Below, piece by piece: positions 42,239 through 53,900 of a stretch of DNA of 64,000 nt. The translations under genes were made by a program, and so were the position numbers. Within the stretch, counting starts at the first letter, position 1. Every line of letters starts with the position of its first letter. The notes below the pieces were generated by a model. That model had not been told where the DNA came from. It worked only from the letters and a program-made list of their open reading frames with translations, and did not search any database. Location: the NCBI RefSeq assembly GCF_000003815.2, contig NC_049981.1, positions 2,431,880 through 2,495,879 of the forward strand, in the 5' to 3' direction. Source of the DNA: Branchiostoma floridae (Eukaryota; Chordata; Leptocardii; Amphioxiformes; Branchiostomatidae).

Positions 42239-42638
42239 AAAAGCCTCTAATATGGCACCTTCCTACCCACCTAGTTCTTGGACCTCATATTGTACTTCAT
42301 CGATAAAAAAACGTTACCTAACGACCACAGACAGAAGTTAAGGGTCAGGGGAGTCATTCTATCAGTTTATAATTCAATGTCAAATTAATAAGTATTGTTG
42401 TTTTGTCACAGCAGCACGGTATTATGGAATGTGATGATATATATTTAAGTTACAACAAAGATGATAATTATGTATCTTGAGGCATTCTGTTGTAATTTTC
42501 TGTGACAGGAAGACTCATCATCATGACAAGACTACAAGAACAAGAATAGCCACGCCTTCGCAACGTTTTCAACGAAGGATTGATGTACGTGTTCAACATT
42601 CTCTCTACCCACTCCCTATCTCTGTCTCTCTTTCCACA

Positions 42639-42676
<38 letters not shown>

Positions 42677-42833
42677 TCTCTCTCTTCCATTTCTCTCTCT
42701 CCCTCTTTCTTTGTGTGTGACCGTCTCTGTGTAAGTGATTTCCATGCAACCTTTTGCCATTTCCTTTCCAGAGTAAATACTATAACTCCTATGCAATATC
42801 TATGACGTATCTGCAACTATCTGTAATATTGTT
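42239..42833. other. Spacer of the palindrome with (CT)n
   Basis: About 600 bases of unique-looking sequence with a pure CT/CTCTCTC tract at ~42600-42715. No gene seen. Confidence 0.6.
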
Positions 42834-43752
42834 ACCTGCATGTATGCAGGTATGGTTTTGATGCTGGTGGGAACTTTTCGGTAGCCGGGGATGTAGGGCG
42901 CTGTATCTCGTGAACGGATGGTGCGAGCACGACGATTTTTGGTACGTGGGTTGGGGGTGGTAGCCTAACACTCAGGTTTGATTTTGGGCCTCCTGGCGTT
43001 TGAACTTGACATTGCAGGTGGCATTTTTGGTGTTTTGGGGGCACTTTTGGCGCTGTGTGTCCGGAACGATACGCGCGATTGCGACGATTTTTGGTGCATG
43101 GGTGGGGGGTTGTTGCCTGTTGCCTAGGATTGACTTTGGGCCTTGTCGCGTTTGAACTTGACCCGGCAGGTCGAATTTTGTGTCCGAGAGGGGTGTTTCC
43201 GGAGTTATATCTTCTGAACGGCTGGTGCTGGCGCAATGATATTTGGCACATGTGTCGGCGGTGGCTGAATAATGCTCAATTTTGATTTTGGCGCCCTTGG
43301 TGCTTGAACTTGACATTTTAGGTTACCTTTTGTGCGGGCACGGGGCGTGCGCTGTATCTCCGGAACGCAAGGTGCCATTGTGTTGCCATTTGGTACGTGA
43401 GTTGTTTGTGGTGTCCTGGTGGTCAGGTTTGATTTTGGGCCTCCTAGTGCTTGAACTTGATACTGTATAGGTTGACCCTGTTTTAGTGTGGTTGGGGCAT
43501 CCTCCCAATATCTGCTTGGTTTTAAAAACAGATTATGGTTGGGTGTAGAACCATCATCTGGCCTGGGCCACCTTCAATGTATCAGGTTACTTAGTGGCAC
43601 TGACAGTTTGCCAGATGACGGGAGTGTGCCAGATTATATATCTGTTGGTCAGGTATAATTGGAGTTTGCTTATTACTCTTTGTGGTGTTTCTAGAGCTGT
43701 ATAGTACTGAGTTTTAAGTTCCGGTACAAGTTCCTTTACCCTGTTGGCAATC

Positions 43753-43837
43753 ATGGTTGAACTTGAACTTAAACAGAAGAAGATGCAATTTTCTAATGTG
43801 GAGGAGAACTGTATAGAGTGTGGGCATAAGAGAAAGG
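43753..43837 (+). other. Conserved exon-like ORF start within the repeat unit
   Basis: ATG opens MVELELKQKKMQFSNVEENC followed by IECGHKRK and then a GTATGT donor. The same start and donor are present at 49798 and, inverted, in copy A. The CxxC suggests the start of a zinc-binding domain. A further frame at about 43961-44330 (or its complement) is also conserved. Whether the unit encodes a spliced protein is uncertain. Confidence 0.35.
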
Positions 43838-44157
43838 TATGTGTATGATTTGTCCTGTGTTTCTTTTTGTTTCTTTGGTAATGCCATTTCCATACTGTAT
43901 ACAGGTAATTTGTTGTTTTGGGCTAGTCATATTCGCTTGGTTTTTGGGCCTGCTTAATCTATGGTACAGGCAGGGTTAAGTGGTGGAGGCTTAGCTTTGT
44001 TCTGTTTTAAATTCAGTATCGTTGGTTGCATTTTGTCGCGGCAAATATATGATGAAATTCCCCTTCTAAGCAACTGCTCATTGGTTTGCGGGGATGTTTG
44101 CTGGGTGTTTGCTCTGACTACAACAGCTTCTGAACTTTTCAAAGCTTCCATTGCCAG

Positions 44158-44261
44158 TAGTCTGTGTAACACAAACTCCGCTGTCCAGGGCTGTAACTGG
44201 CCCCTCCCCGCGGGCCGGCGGATGTTTGGCGGGCTGCTATAAGCGAGATTTAATCAGGCTA
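44158..44261. mobile_element. 104-bp MITE inserted in palindrome arm B
   Basis: Comparison with arm A and the 50-kb copy shows an insertion starting TAGTCTG and ending CAGGCTA, flanked by direct repeats CATTGCCAG (44149-44157 and 44262-44270). A 9-bp (or 8-bp) duplication with TAG-type ends fits a hAT- or Mutator-type MITE. The empty site is visible in the other copies. Confidence 0.88.
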
Positions 44262-44936
44262 CATTGCCAGCAGCTTGCCATCTATAAATGGGATTGACAA
44301 GGACATTTTTCATAGTAAATTATGCTGTTAAATTTGGCTTAGATACTACAGGAGATTTAGGTTTGGGTTGGATGGATTGAATGAAAATATCATACCACCC
44401 TGGGGACTAACTGTTGCTGCTGCATGGGGGCTACCACTATTCATATTGTCTAATGTCTATGGAACTACAGATAAAAGTATCATTGGTCAAATTATGCAAG
44501 TAACATTCCGATGTCAAGTGAATAACACCCCAGAAATAAATCTTTAATGAATATCATTGGAAGAACACAAACCAAGGAGACTTAGCAGCTGCATTAGGTC
44601 AGTACATTGAAATAGGAAGATATTAGTATATCATGTGACAGAGTAACTACATGTGCATGGGCCATCTGAGACAAAAAAGGTAGCGTCTCAACAACTTCAA
44701 AGTACTGTGGTTGGTTACATACTTAAGAAATCCAAAATAAGTAATGTTCATCCATGTCCAAACTTACAAATTCAGAAAATGGAATTTCAGAGTCAGACTT
44801 TTGCATGGTGCACAACCAACACGGTAAAAAGCTCATTTTTCCAACCACGTACCACAGACAAAAAGGCAAAAATACCCAATAGGTCTACAGAAACCCAATA
44901 CATTTCATGCAGGCCTGAGGTCTACGAACTCTTGTT

Positions 44937-45704
44937 TGGAAAGTTGTGATTACCGGAAATGACGACATAACATGGCTTTGTAGCAAAGCATGGGCTAGAC
45001 ACAGCGCAACACTTCCGGTGGCGGTGAACTCAAACAGACAGCAGCAGAATGTAATGTTTACAGAGATTTTACGGCGCTAGGAACGCGTGGAATCGCTAAT
45101 AACCCATCCGGTAATTTAGGGTGTCACGCTCGCAAACTATAAACTAATAAATGAAATGTATTGATAATAAATCAATCAGTATCGATATTAAATGTCAAAG
45201 TGACACGTAAGCCCTGATATAGTTTGACGGAAGCTGTATTCATCAGCAAACGGCAGTACAGAGAATACCTTTCAGGCTGGGGTACATTTTTATTTTTCGT
45301 AGATATAATATATTAGTTATTCTCTGACATTAATACGCCTTCGCTCTGTTTCTGAATTTGTCGAAGTTCAATCTTTGTTCCACTGGAACTATCATGCCCA
45401 GATCCGTTCGCTTTTGTTTAGCATACAGAATCCTCCTTCCCTACGTTAAAAGCCGATGCGATGTCCGATGCCAAATTTAGGCAAAAACCTCCGGATCTTT
45501 TCTTGTCGAACACAATATCTGCAGTATGCATTCACAACGAACCCACTACGAAACGGTATTCACTACATGATGTCCGCCGTTTTAAAATTATAATTTCCGT
45601 CATTCCTATAATGATAAAACGCGAGCATGTCGCTACGACATTTAATATCGATACTGATTAATTTTGTAATTTATGACCGATATCTCTGACGTCGATCCGG
45701 TGTG
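44937..45704. other. Intergenic DNA upstream of peptide precursor 2
   Basis: No gene recognised. AT-rich, with no clear repeat. Contains the likely distal promoter. Confidence 0.4.
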
Positions 45705-45841
45705 TGACGTCATACAGATAGGTATAATCCCGCGCGTTTGGCGGATTCCAGTCAGAATCTCAGCTGAGAGAAACAGCGTTTGGCGGGAAAATCACAGAAT
45801 CGTCTGCGCTGAGTCTGAGAGAAACAACGTTTGGCGGGAAA
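45705..45841 (+). promoter_or_regulatory. CRE and three TTTGGCGG motifs upstream of precursor 2
   Basis: A perfect TGACGTCA at 45705-45712 is followed by TTTGGCGG at 45737 and two full E2F-like TTTGGCGGGAAA sites at 45779-45790 and 45830-45841, the last running into the start ATG. The two full sites lie in a ~51-bp tandem duplication (GAGAGAAACAnCG plus site). Confidence 0.5.
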
Positions 45842-47731
45842 TGGATCTGATGACGCGGGAACTCTTGTTCTTCTTCCTGGCAGCAGTTTGCGTGCAGGTA
45901 AGTCGCCATTTGGCCCGGCACGTCGGTTTCTACAGAAGGCTTTCAAGGTTCAGTGTGGCTAATGTAACTACTAGTATGGGTGAGTACCGGTACAGGTACA
46001 AAACCAGATTTTCTTGTTCGACCGATCCAGGAAAAAAAACAACGTGAGAAAAATCAGGTAGGCGTTCACGCCGCATGGTTCTTTTGGGGCTTGCAGGTCC
46101 AAGAAAGCAACAAGAGCGAAGCAGAGGAGACTTGACAGTCAAACTTAATTGAAAACAGAGACAGGTAGTGTTCTTTCCATGAGGATAGGATTTTAAAACA
46201 CTAGTGGACGTCGCATATGCATACTCTACAAAACAGAATTCTTGAATTAGTGAAATCAATGGACCATTGTTTTGAGTATCGCCCATTCCCATTGGTCTTC
46301 AAAGATAATTAGGTCCAGGTTCAAGTCCGGACCTGAACCTGATCTTCTGGACCTGAACCGGACCTGTACTATACCCAGAATTTTCTGTACCGGTACCCGC
46401 CCCTAGCTACTAGTGACTAGTATATCACAGTCAAATCTCCAAGCAGATGTGGGGTCTAGCTTGTGTTTTGCAGCACCCTGTGTGTCGTGCGCGTTTGTCA
46501 GGAATTCAGGGAGCAGAGAAAACACCGGCCGGCTGGAAGACGTACACATAGCGGCCATCGAAACAGCCGTACATCTGCTTGGAGATTTTCGGACAGCAAT
46601 ATCAGTCAAACCTCGAGCTCTTACCCGTCGTGTGTACAAAAATGTTTTTTGTTATGATTGTATTTCAGAATCGTTCTCTTTGAAGACCTTTGAAATGTCA
46701 CCCTAAAATCTACCAGTACCTGTTACACTTCATATCAAGATCGCTAGGAGTCACACCGTACATGACACGCCCCGTTGACTTTATCAATGATAAAAATAAA
46801 CAATTCTCCCCCTTTCCAGGCCAGTCCGCTGGGCAAGACTGGAGCAGACCACGATATCGATGGATTCGACTTAGCGGCCAAGGACGTGGAGCGTGAGTAT
46901 GGGGGTTTAAAAGCAACCACTGCCGGGCGGACACAGACAATTATGCAAGGGAAGTTATTTCATTATATATCTTTGAAAAACACTCATTCAGCCAGTTCAT
47001 GAATTCAGAGCTTCCCATTGTTACAGAACTACGCTTCAGGGGAATATCATTGTCGTACCTTGTTTCAAACATACAAATCTAACGTAAAGTATTCACATTA
47101 TTTAGCCTAACTGCCATTCTAGTTAGTTTTCCGTGGCCCCCCAAACTCTAGCCAGGTTGCCATCCTATTTAGTTTACCTAGGCTCCCATAAAATGTGAGG
47201 CTGAGGGGAGGGTATAGGAGCCCCAGATGGCACAATTATCGCCACCTGTCATTGTTTAAGCTTAACAGTCTCAATACTGCCCCTGACACAGTCTTCTACA
47301 GGCCCGAGAATCCGGATTCTGGAGTTCCGGAGAAGCGATGGGGAGGGGCGTGCCTGGGCTGCCCTCCGGACCCAATCCTGATATCCGGACGAGCTTCTCC
47401 GGATTCCGAATCCACCTTACCGGAAAATCCACACCACGAGAGTCCGGATTCCGGAGTTCCAGAGAAGCGGTGGGGAGGAGCTTGTCTCGGCTGCCCTCCG
47501 GACCCAATCCTTATATCCGGGCGGGCTTCTCCGGATTCCGGAACCAACTTACCGGAAAATCCGCACCACGAGAATCCGGATTCCGTACCACAAGAGGTTC
47601 CGGAGAATCTACAGCCAGTGGCTCCGGATTCCGGGCGATCGGATGTGCCACAGAAACGGTGGGGAGGGGAGTGCCTCGGTTGCCCACCCGATCCCATCAT
47701 TCTCCTGGGGAAGAGAAAACGATCCGCGTAG
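45841..47731 (+). CDS. Peptide precursor with three cyclic amidated WGG(A/E)CLGC peptides
   Basis: Exons 45841-45897, 46820-46892 and 47292-47731 give 189 residues with matching phases 0 and 1. Exon 1 is a signal peptide (MDLMTRELLFFFLAAVCVQ). Exon 2 begins ASPLGKTGADHDIDGF. Exon 3 carries three peptides, each after Lys-Arg: WGGACLGCPPDPILIS-GR (47339-47392 and 47471-47524) and WGGECLGCPPDPIILL-GKRKR (47660-47722). The two Cys, two residues apart, should form a tight disulfide ring, and the Gly before Arg/Lys should give a C-terminal amide. Spacers are Pro/Glu/Asp-rich (PENPHHESPDSGVPE) and duplicated along with copies 1 and 2. The acceptor at 47290-47291 is chosen because it alone keeps phase; the nearer AG at 47300-47301 would not. 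I do not recognise the peptide family. The start could also be Met 45850. Confidence 0.85.
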
Positions 47732-48877
47732 CCGGGAGGCTCAGCATGACCATCATCTTCATGGCGGTCAGCACCGTGCAAACTAGAATTGACCGACACG
47801 GACACCGAACGGACTGTTCCTAACTAAAGACGTGTTTCTCTTAGTGTAGACTTTACCAAATGGGCTGGTCCTAACTTATGTTCTAACAAATGTAACGTTA
47901 CTTCTCTTGGTGTTAAGGTCACGATCTTTCTTTTGAAACGGTTGTAAGATGACATAAAGCCAGAGTATTCCTCAACCAACAGCCAAAGACTGCATGCACT
48001 ATTGAAAAATCTACAATTTAATGTATCCCGTCATAACTTGCATTAAAAACGGTATACAAGATCATCCACGTGAACGTGTGCTTTTTCCGAGTACGAGTTA
48101 AAATATTTAGATTATAAGACTTAGTTCGTTCCTTATGAGAAAAGGATGTCACTAGAGTTGCATGTTAAGAAGGAGCCTTTCTCAGGTTTCGAGCTGTTAG
48201 TCTGTTCAATTCGATTTTATTTTATAGTTTAGATATTGCGTAATACGTAAATGTATGACTTAAAGACAACAAATGTCAAAATGCACAAACGTAAGAAAAC
48301 TCGTTTTTTCATCTCTGAAGTGAGTATCTTTCGAACTCCGCAGCGCCGCACCGGTGTCCCAAGTGCAGTGAGATACCGGTGCCACCTTAAGGTGAAGTCT
48401 GAAGGAAGACAACACCTGCTAAGGACAGGTAGACTGTACAATGGATTTTGTCTTTGACTTTGTGAAAGAAATATGTTCTTCCGATGTATTTGTTCATCCG
48501 GTATAACTTAGGCCACAGCTAATAAATTTAATGGCATCCGCGCGCTTATTGATTTTCGCCTGATTAAAAAAAAAAACAATAATTTTTTTCTTCCTTGGAA
48601 CAGGAGTTTCCTTCTTTGGAGATGGTAAACATGCGGAAAAAAATAACGGAATTGATCATGAGCAAATGTGTTGTAGCCTAATGATAGCCTCTACCAGGCT
48701 TCGTGGATCGGTGGAGTACTAGTAATTGTAGAAATTGAACAAATAGAGTCAATAGTATGCTAGAGGAGTCGGCCGGCCAGTAAATACATGAGCCGACCCA
48801 CATTTGCTAGCCTAATGATCGTACTTGTAGAAGTAACACTTAGCCAGGTAAACTACATAGTTAGAAGTAGAACTAGT
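47732..48877. other. 3' UTR of precursor 2 and intergenic DNA
   Basis: AATAAA at 48521-48526 is the clearest poly(A) signal. No other gene or repeat is recognised. Confidence 0.45.
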
Positions 48878-50608
48878 TACCTACATGTATGCAGGTATGG
48901 TTTTGATGCTGGTGGGAACTTTTCGGTAGCCGGGGATGTAGGGCGCTGTATCTCGTGAACGGATGGTGTGAGCACGACGATTTTTGGTACGTGGGTTGGG
49001 GGTGGTAGCCTAACACTCAGGTTTGATTTTGGGCCTCCTGGCGTTTGAACTTGACATTGCAGGTGGCATTTTTGGTGTTTTTGGGGCACTTTTGGCGCTG
49101 TGTGTCCGGAACGATACGCGCGATTGCGACGATTTTTGGTGCATGGGTGGGGGGTTGTTGCCTGTTGCCTAGGATTGACTTTGGGCCTTGTCGCGTTTGA
49201 ACTTGACCCGGCAGGTCGAATTTTGTGTCCGGGAGGGGTGTTTCCGGAGTTATATCTTCTGAACGGCTGGTGCTGGCGCGATGATATTTGGCACATGTGT
49301 CGGCGGTGGCTGAATAATGCTCAATTTTGATTTTGGCGCCCTTGGTGCTTGAACTTGACATTTTAGGTTACCTTTTGTGCGGGCACGGGGCGTGCGCTGT
49401 ATCTCCGGAACGCAAGGTGCCATTGTGTTGCCATTTGGTACGTGAGTTGTTTGTGGTGTCCTGGTGGTCAGGTTTGATTTTGGGCCTCCTAGTGCTTGAA
49501 CTTGATACTGTATAGGTTGACCCTGTTTTAGTGTGGTTGGGGCATCCTCCCAATATCTGCTTGGTTTTAAAAACAGATTATGGTTGGGTGTAGAACCATC
49601 ATCTGGCCTGGGCTACCTTCAATGTATCAGGTTACTTAGTGGCACTGACAGTTTGCCAGATGACGGGAGTGTGCCAGATTATATATCTGTTGGTCAGGTA
49701 TAATTGGAGTTTGCTTATTACTCTTTGTGGTGTTTCTAGAGCTGTATAGTACTGAGTTTTAAGTTCCGGTACAAGTTCCTTTACCCTGTTGGCAATCATG
49801 GTTGAACTTGAACTTAAACAGAAGAAGATGCAATTTTCTAATGTGGAGGAGAACTGTATAGAGTGTGGGCATAAGAGAAAGGTATGTGTATGATTTGTCC
49901 TGTGTTTCTTTTTGTTTCTTTGGTAATGCCATTTCCATACTGTATACAGGTAATTTGTTGTTTTGGGCTAGTCATATTCGCTTGGTTTTTGGGCCTGCTT
50001 AATCTATGGTACAGGCAGGGTTAAGTGGTGGAGGCTTAGCTTTGTTCTGTTTTAAATTCAGTATCGTTTGTTGCATTTTGTCGCGGCAAATATATGATGA
50101 AATTCCCCTTCTAAGCAACTGCTCATTGGTTTGCGGGGATGTTTGCTGGGTGTTTGCTCTGACTACAACAGCTTCTGAACTTTTCAAAGCTTCCATTGCC
50201 AGCAGCTTGCCATCTATAAATGGGATTGACAAGGACATTTTTCATAGTAAATTATGCTGTTAAATTTGGCTTAGATACTACAGGAGATTTAGGTTTGGGT
50301 TGGATGGATTGAATGAAAATATCATACCACCCTGGGGACTAACTGTTGCTGCTGCATGGGGGCTACCACTATTCATATTGTCTAATGTCTATGGAACTAC
50401 AGATAAAAGTATCATTGGTCAAATTATGCAAGTAACATTCCGATGTCAAGTGAATAACACCCCAGAAATAAATCTTTAATGAATATCATTGGAAGAACAC
50501 AAACCAAGGAGACTTAGCAGCTGCATTAGGTCAGTACATTGAAATAGGAAGATATTAGTATATCATGTGACAGAGTAACTACATGTGCATGGGCCATCTG
50601 AGACAAAA
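48878..50608 (+). repeat. First part of a third repeat-unit copy (split)
   Basis: Matches 42834-44936 from its TACCT start through CATCTGAGACAAAA, where similarity stops abruptly. The missing remainder is found at 55824-56095. Lacks the 104-bp MITE. Confidence 0.92.
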
Positions 50609-50924
50609 CAAGAAAGCTTTTAAAAAAAGCTGGCCGGGGCGCATTTGGAAGGACTACCTCAAAATTTCATGTTGTGTTCCAGTAAAATGTGCATCATTAT
50701 TAAACTAGAAGTTTATATCTAAAATCTATGGGAAGTTGGCTGGAAACCTTTGTTCACTGGTATAATTGGATTTTCCGGCGTACTTTTGTGGGCGGAATTG
50801 TATCCCTTGTGTGCGCTGTGTGCCGGATATAAAAATCGTAAAAGAAACTCCGGTGCGAGACCACAGCCAAAGGCGGGAAGAGGTCCCGGATGTGCATTGT
50901 CGTTCTTTCTTCGTGACAGAAATT

Positions 50925-53900
50925 TCACTGTGGAGAACCTCTTAATTGGAATTCCACACGAATCCAGTGATCTTTGATTCTACCAATGGGATGTTGTGGA
51001 CTCTTCAGTATGAAGCGTAGAAGTGCATCAGTGCGTCTATTAAAGTGTATCGCACACATGACAGGGTCTGATCTCATTAGGTTCCATTTGTCTTGTTGTG
51101 GTAATGCTTTAGCTTCTTCATAGGTCAGGTCAGGATTCAGGGTCATGAACAATTCTGGCCAGTTTAAATCATTAGCAGACACAGTGACAAACCATGTTGG
51201 TGGTCCAATAGTGTTTATTTTTGCTAGCAAGTTTAGCAGTTGGTCCTTGAAGTAAGCTGCTGTTCCACGTATATTCTTCATAAAAGTGTATGATGTGCTT
51301 TCAACATGTTGATCAATTTCATGATGCAGATCGCCTGCTGTTAGTGGCTGTGCTATGGATTGTGATCTAACATTACTCTGCTTTTGCATTCTACATACAA
51401 TGGATATCTGACTGTACAATTTCTTGATTTCATACGAGTTCAAGGCAAAGAAGAGCCATGGGATGTTTTTTCTCCAGCAATCATTGATATTGAGCAAACG
51501 TGATTGGAAGTACTGTAAGTCTGTTAGTTGTACATCACGCGTCTGTTTGAAGCCATTTTTACCATATGGGTATAACTGTGGAAAACAGTGTTCCTCAAGA
51601 TCAGTCTCTTTAAATATGCTTTGTGGTGGTGATGTTTCACGTGGTAGTGATATCACTGGGACATTGTCTGTTACATTCTGCAACAGAGATTGTAACTGGA
51701 CATTTGGATTAATGTAGTTACAGGGAAAAGCTGAGAGTTCTTGGACAGTAGAAGGTGCACTTGAGAAGTCTGGTTCATTGGCGTCTGTGATCATTGGATT
51801 GAATTCACTTGACTTTTTTACCCAGTTTTCAAAGGTAGCTATGTTCACATGTGAATATAGATGATTATGCGTTACCAGCCATGTAAGAGCTTCATGCATT
51901 TTGGAAAATCGTACAATGTGTTGTGGGTCTGTTCTTTGTGTTTTACTTTCATTTGTCTGACAAGGGTGTACTATTACTAGCCCAGCTGTATCTTGGCTAT
52001 GTGGTAACAGTTGGCAAGTAGTTTCAATGTTGGTAGGGAAACTTATGGCTTGACCTTGTTCACCAAATTGTCCACCTGGTAATACAATTAACTTGATGAA
52101 GGTGTATTTCAAACTGACAAGTCTTGTTTCCATTCTACTGAGTTGTTTCAGGCATGATGGAATGTCACCTGGATCCATATTGTTAGTCCAAGCATTGGGT
52201 ATGGGTTTGTCTTTTTCAAGACAAATCAAACACTTTGAACAGAGATGATGTTGACCAGAAATATCATTGACTATTTTGTCTATGACAGCATTGTTGCAGT
52301 TTCGCACTTGGTCATGAAATAACAATTGTCTACATATGCTACAGTAGTACTTTGGCTGCTGTTTTATATAGCAATGAAATGCAGGAAAGTCTGATTTGTA
52401 TTGTTCACTGGTATAGTCTATGCTATGTTCTCTAACATATTTTGTAGCCAATGTTTTTCTCACTCTATCACAGTTTTTCCTCTGTCGTTGCGTTTTTTCT
52501 TGTGAAGATTCTTGTTCAGCTCTTTTTGCTTTGCTAGCTTTGCGTGATGTCCTTTGTTTTGCAAGTCTTTCGGCTTTTTGCTCAGGGGTCTCATTTGCTT
52601 GTTTTGCTTTGTATGATGCTCTTCGTTTTGCAAGTCTATCGTCTTTTTGCTCAGGGGTCTCATTTGCTCGTTTTGCTCTTTCCTGTGCAAGTCTATCTGC
52701 TTTTTGCTCAGTTGTCTCATCTGCCTGTTTTGCTTTGTATGAAGCTCTTCGTTTTGCAAGTCTTTCATCTTTTTGCTCACGGGTCTCATTTGCTTGTTTT
52801 GCTTTGTATGATGTTCTTCGTTTTGCAAGTCTTTCATCTTTTTCCTCAGGGGTCTCATTTGCTCGTTTTGCTTTATATGATGCTCTTTGCTGTGCTGCTT
52901 TTTGCTCACAGGTCTCATTTGCTTTCTTTGCTTTGTATGATGTTCTTTGTTCTGCAAGACTCTCTGTCTTCTGTTGATAGGTTTGTTTTTCTTGTTTGTC
53001 CTTGCATATTGCGCTTTGGATTGCAAGACCTTGCACTTTTTTATCATTTAAATTTGATGCTGCATTTGGTGACATTACTAATTGATTCAAGAGGCCTTCA
53101 TTCCTGTTCTCTGGCATAGCACTTGGATGTTTGCTTGTGGTGCATGGCACAATGTTTTTCCCAGTACTTTGGTTACAATGTGGTGCAAATGGAAATGCTG
53201 TGTTTGGTTGTTGTAGGTTCTCTTTCGTAGATACAAACTCTGGTTTAACCAAGGTGTATGTGTGTTGTTGTTGAACTTGAAAGCAGTTTTCTGACTCAAT
53301 CATAGAAGAAACATTGCTAGTCAGATTGATAATGTGTATACCAGTAGGTTCAACTGATAAGAAAACATTTTCTGCTTGTACTGGGACAACCTCAAAATTG
53401 CATGTTGTGTTCCAGTTAAGTTGTTGCAAGAATGAAACTAGATTGCTGTTTGAACTGTGCATGCTTAAAGTAGAAGTGCCATGGCTATCTGGCAATGCTG
53501 TTATGGGACTTCTGGCATGTGAGTCATAAACAAAATACTTGTTATCAGCGTGCAACAATGCTACTGTTGAACCAGTTATTCCATGTGCTGTTATGAAAAG
53601 ACAAGTGTTGGATTCAGCAAATGCTGCTTCTAGGGCTTTCTTTAAGGTGTAATAAGGATAGACTGCTTCTGTGGCAAATATGTCTCCAGTGTAAGACTCT
53701 TTTATTGATACACGTACAGTATTGTTGTAAAGTTGCAAATAGTCTGGAATATCATCAACGGAGAGGAACTCCACACCAGATCTTAGTGATGGTTTTATGT
53801 AGGTGTATAGTGCATCTCCTTGAAAAAGTACACCATCAAGGTCTGTACTTGTCCAGGTAATTGCTTGTCTGCAAGTACTGTGGTTAACAACTGCCATTAA

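Larger units (their letters stand above)
42834..44936 (+). repeat. Right arm of the palindrome (repeat unit copy B)
   Basis: Same unit as 40250-42238 in opposite orientation, longer by a 113-base insertion (44158-44270). Differences from the left arm are few single bases wherever compared. The same unit is present again at 48878-50608 plus 55824-56095. Confidence 0.92.

Noticed and set aside
41755..42239. Overlapping 60-140-codon frames in the palindrome arms
   Set aside because: They come from the ~150-bp inner satellite and change frame from unit to unit; only the short ATG exon at 43753 looked worth noting.
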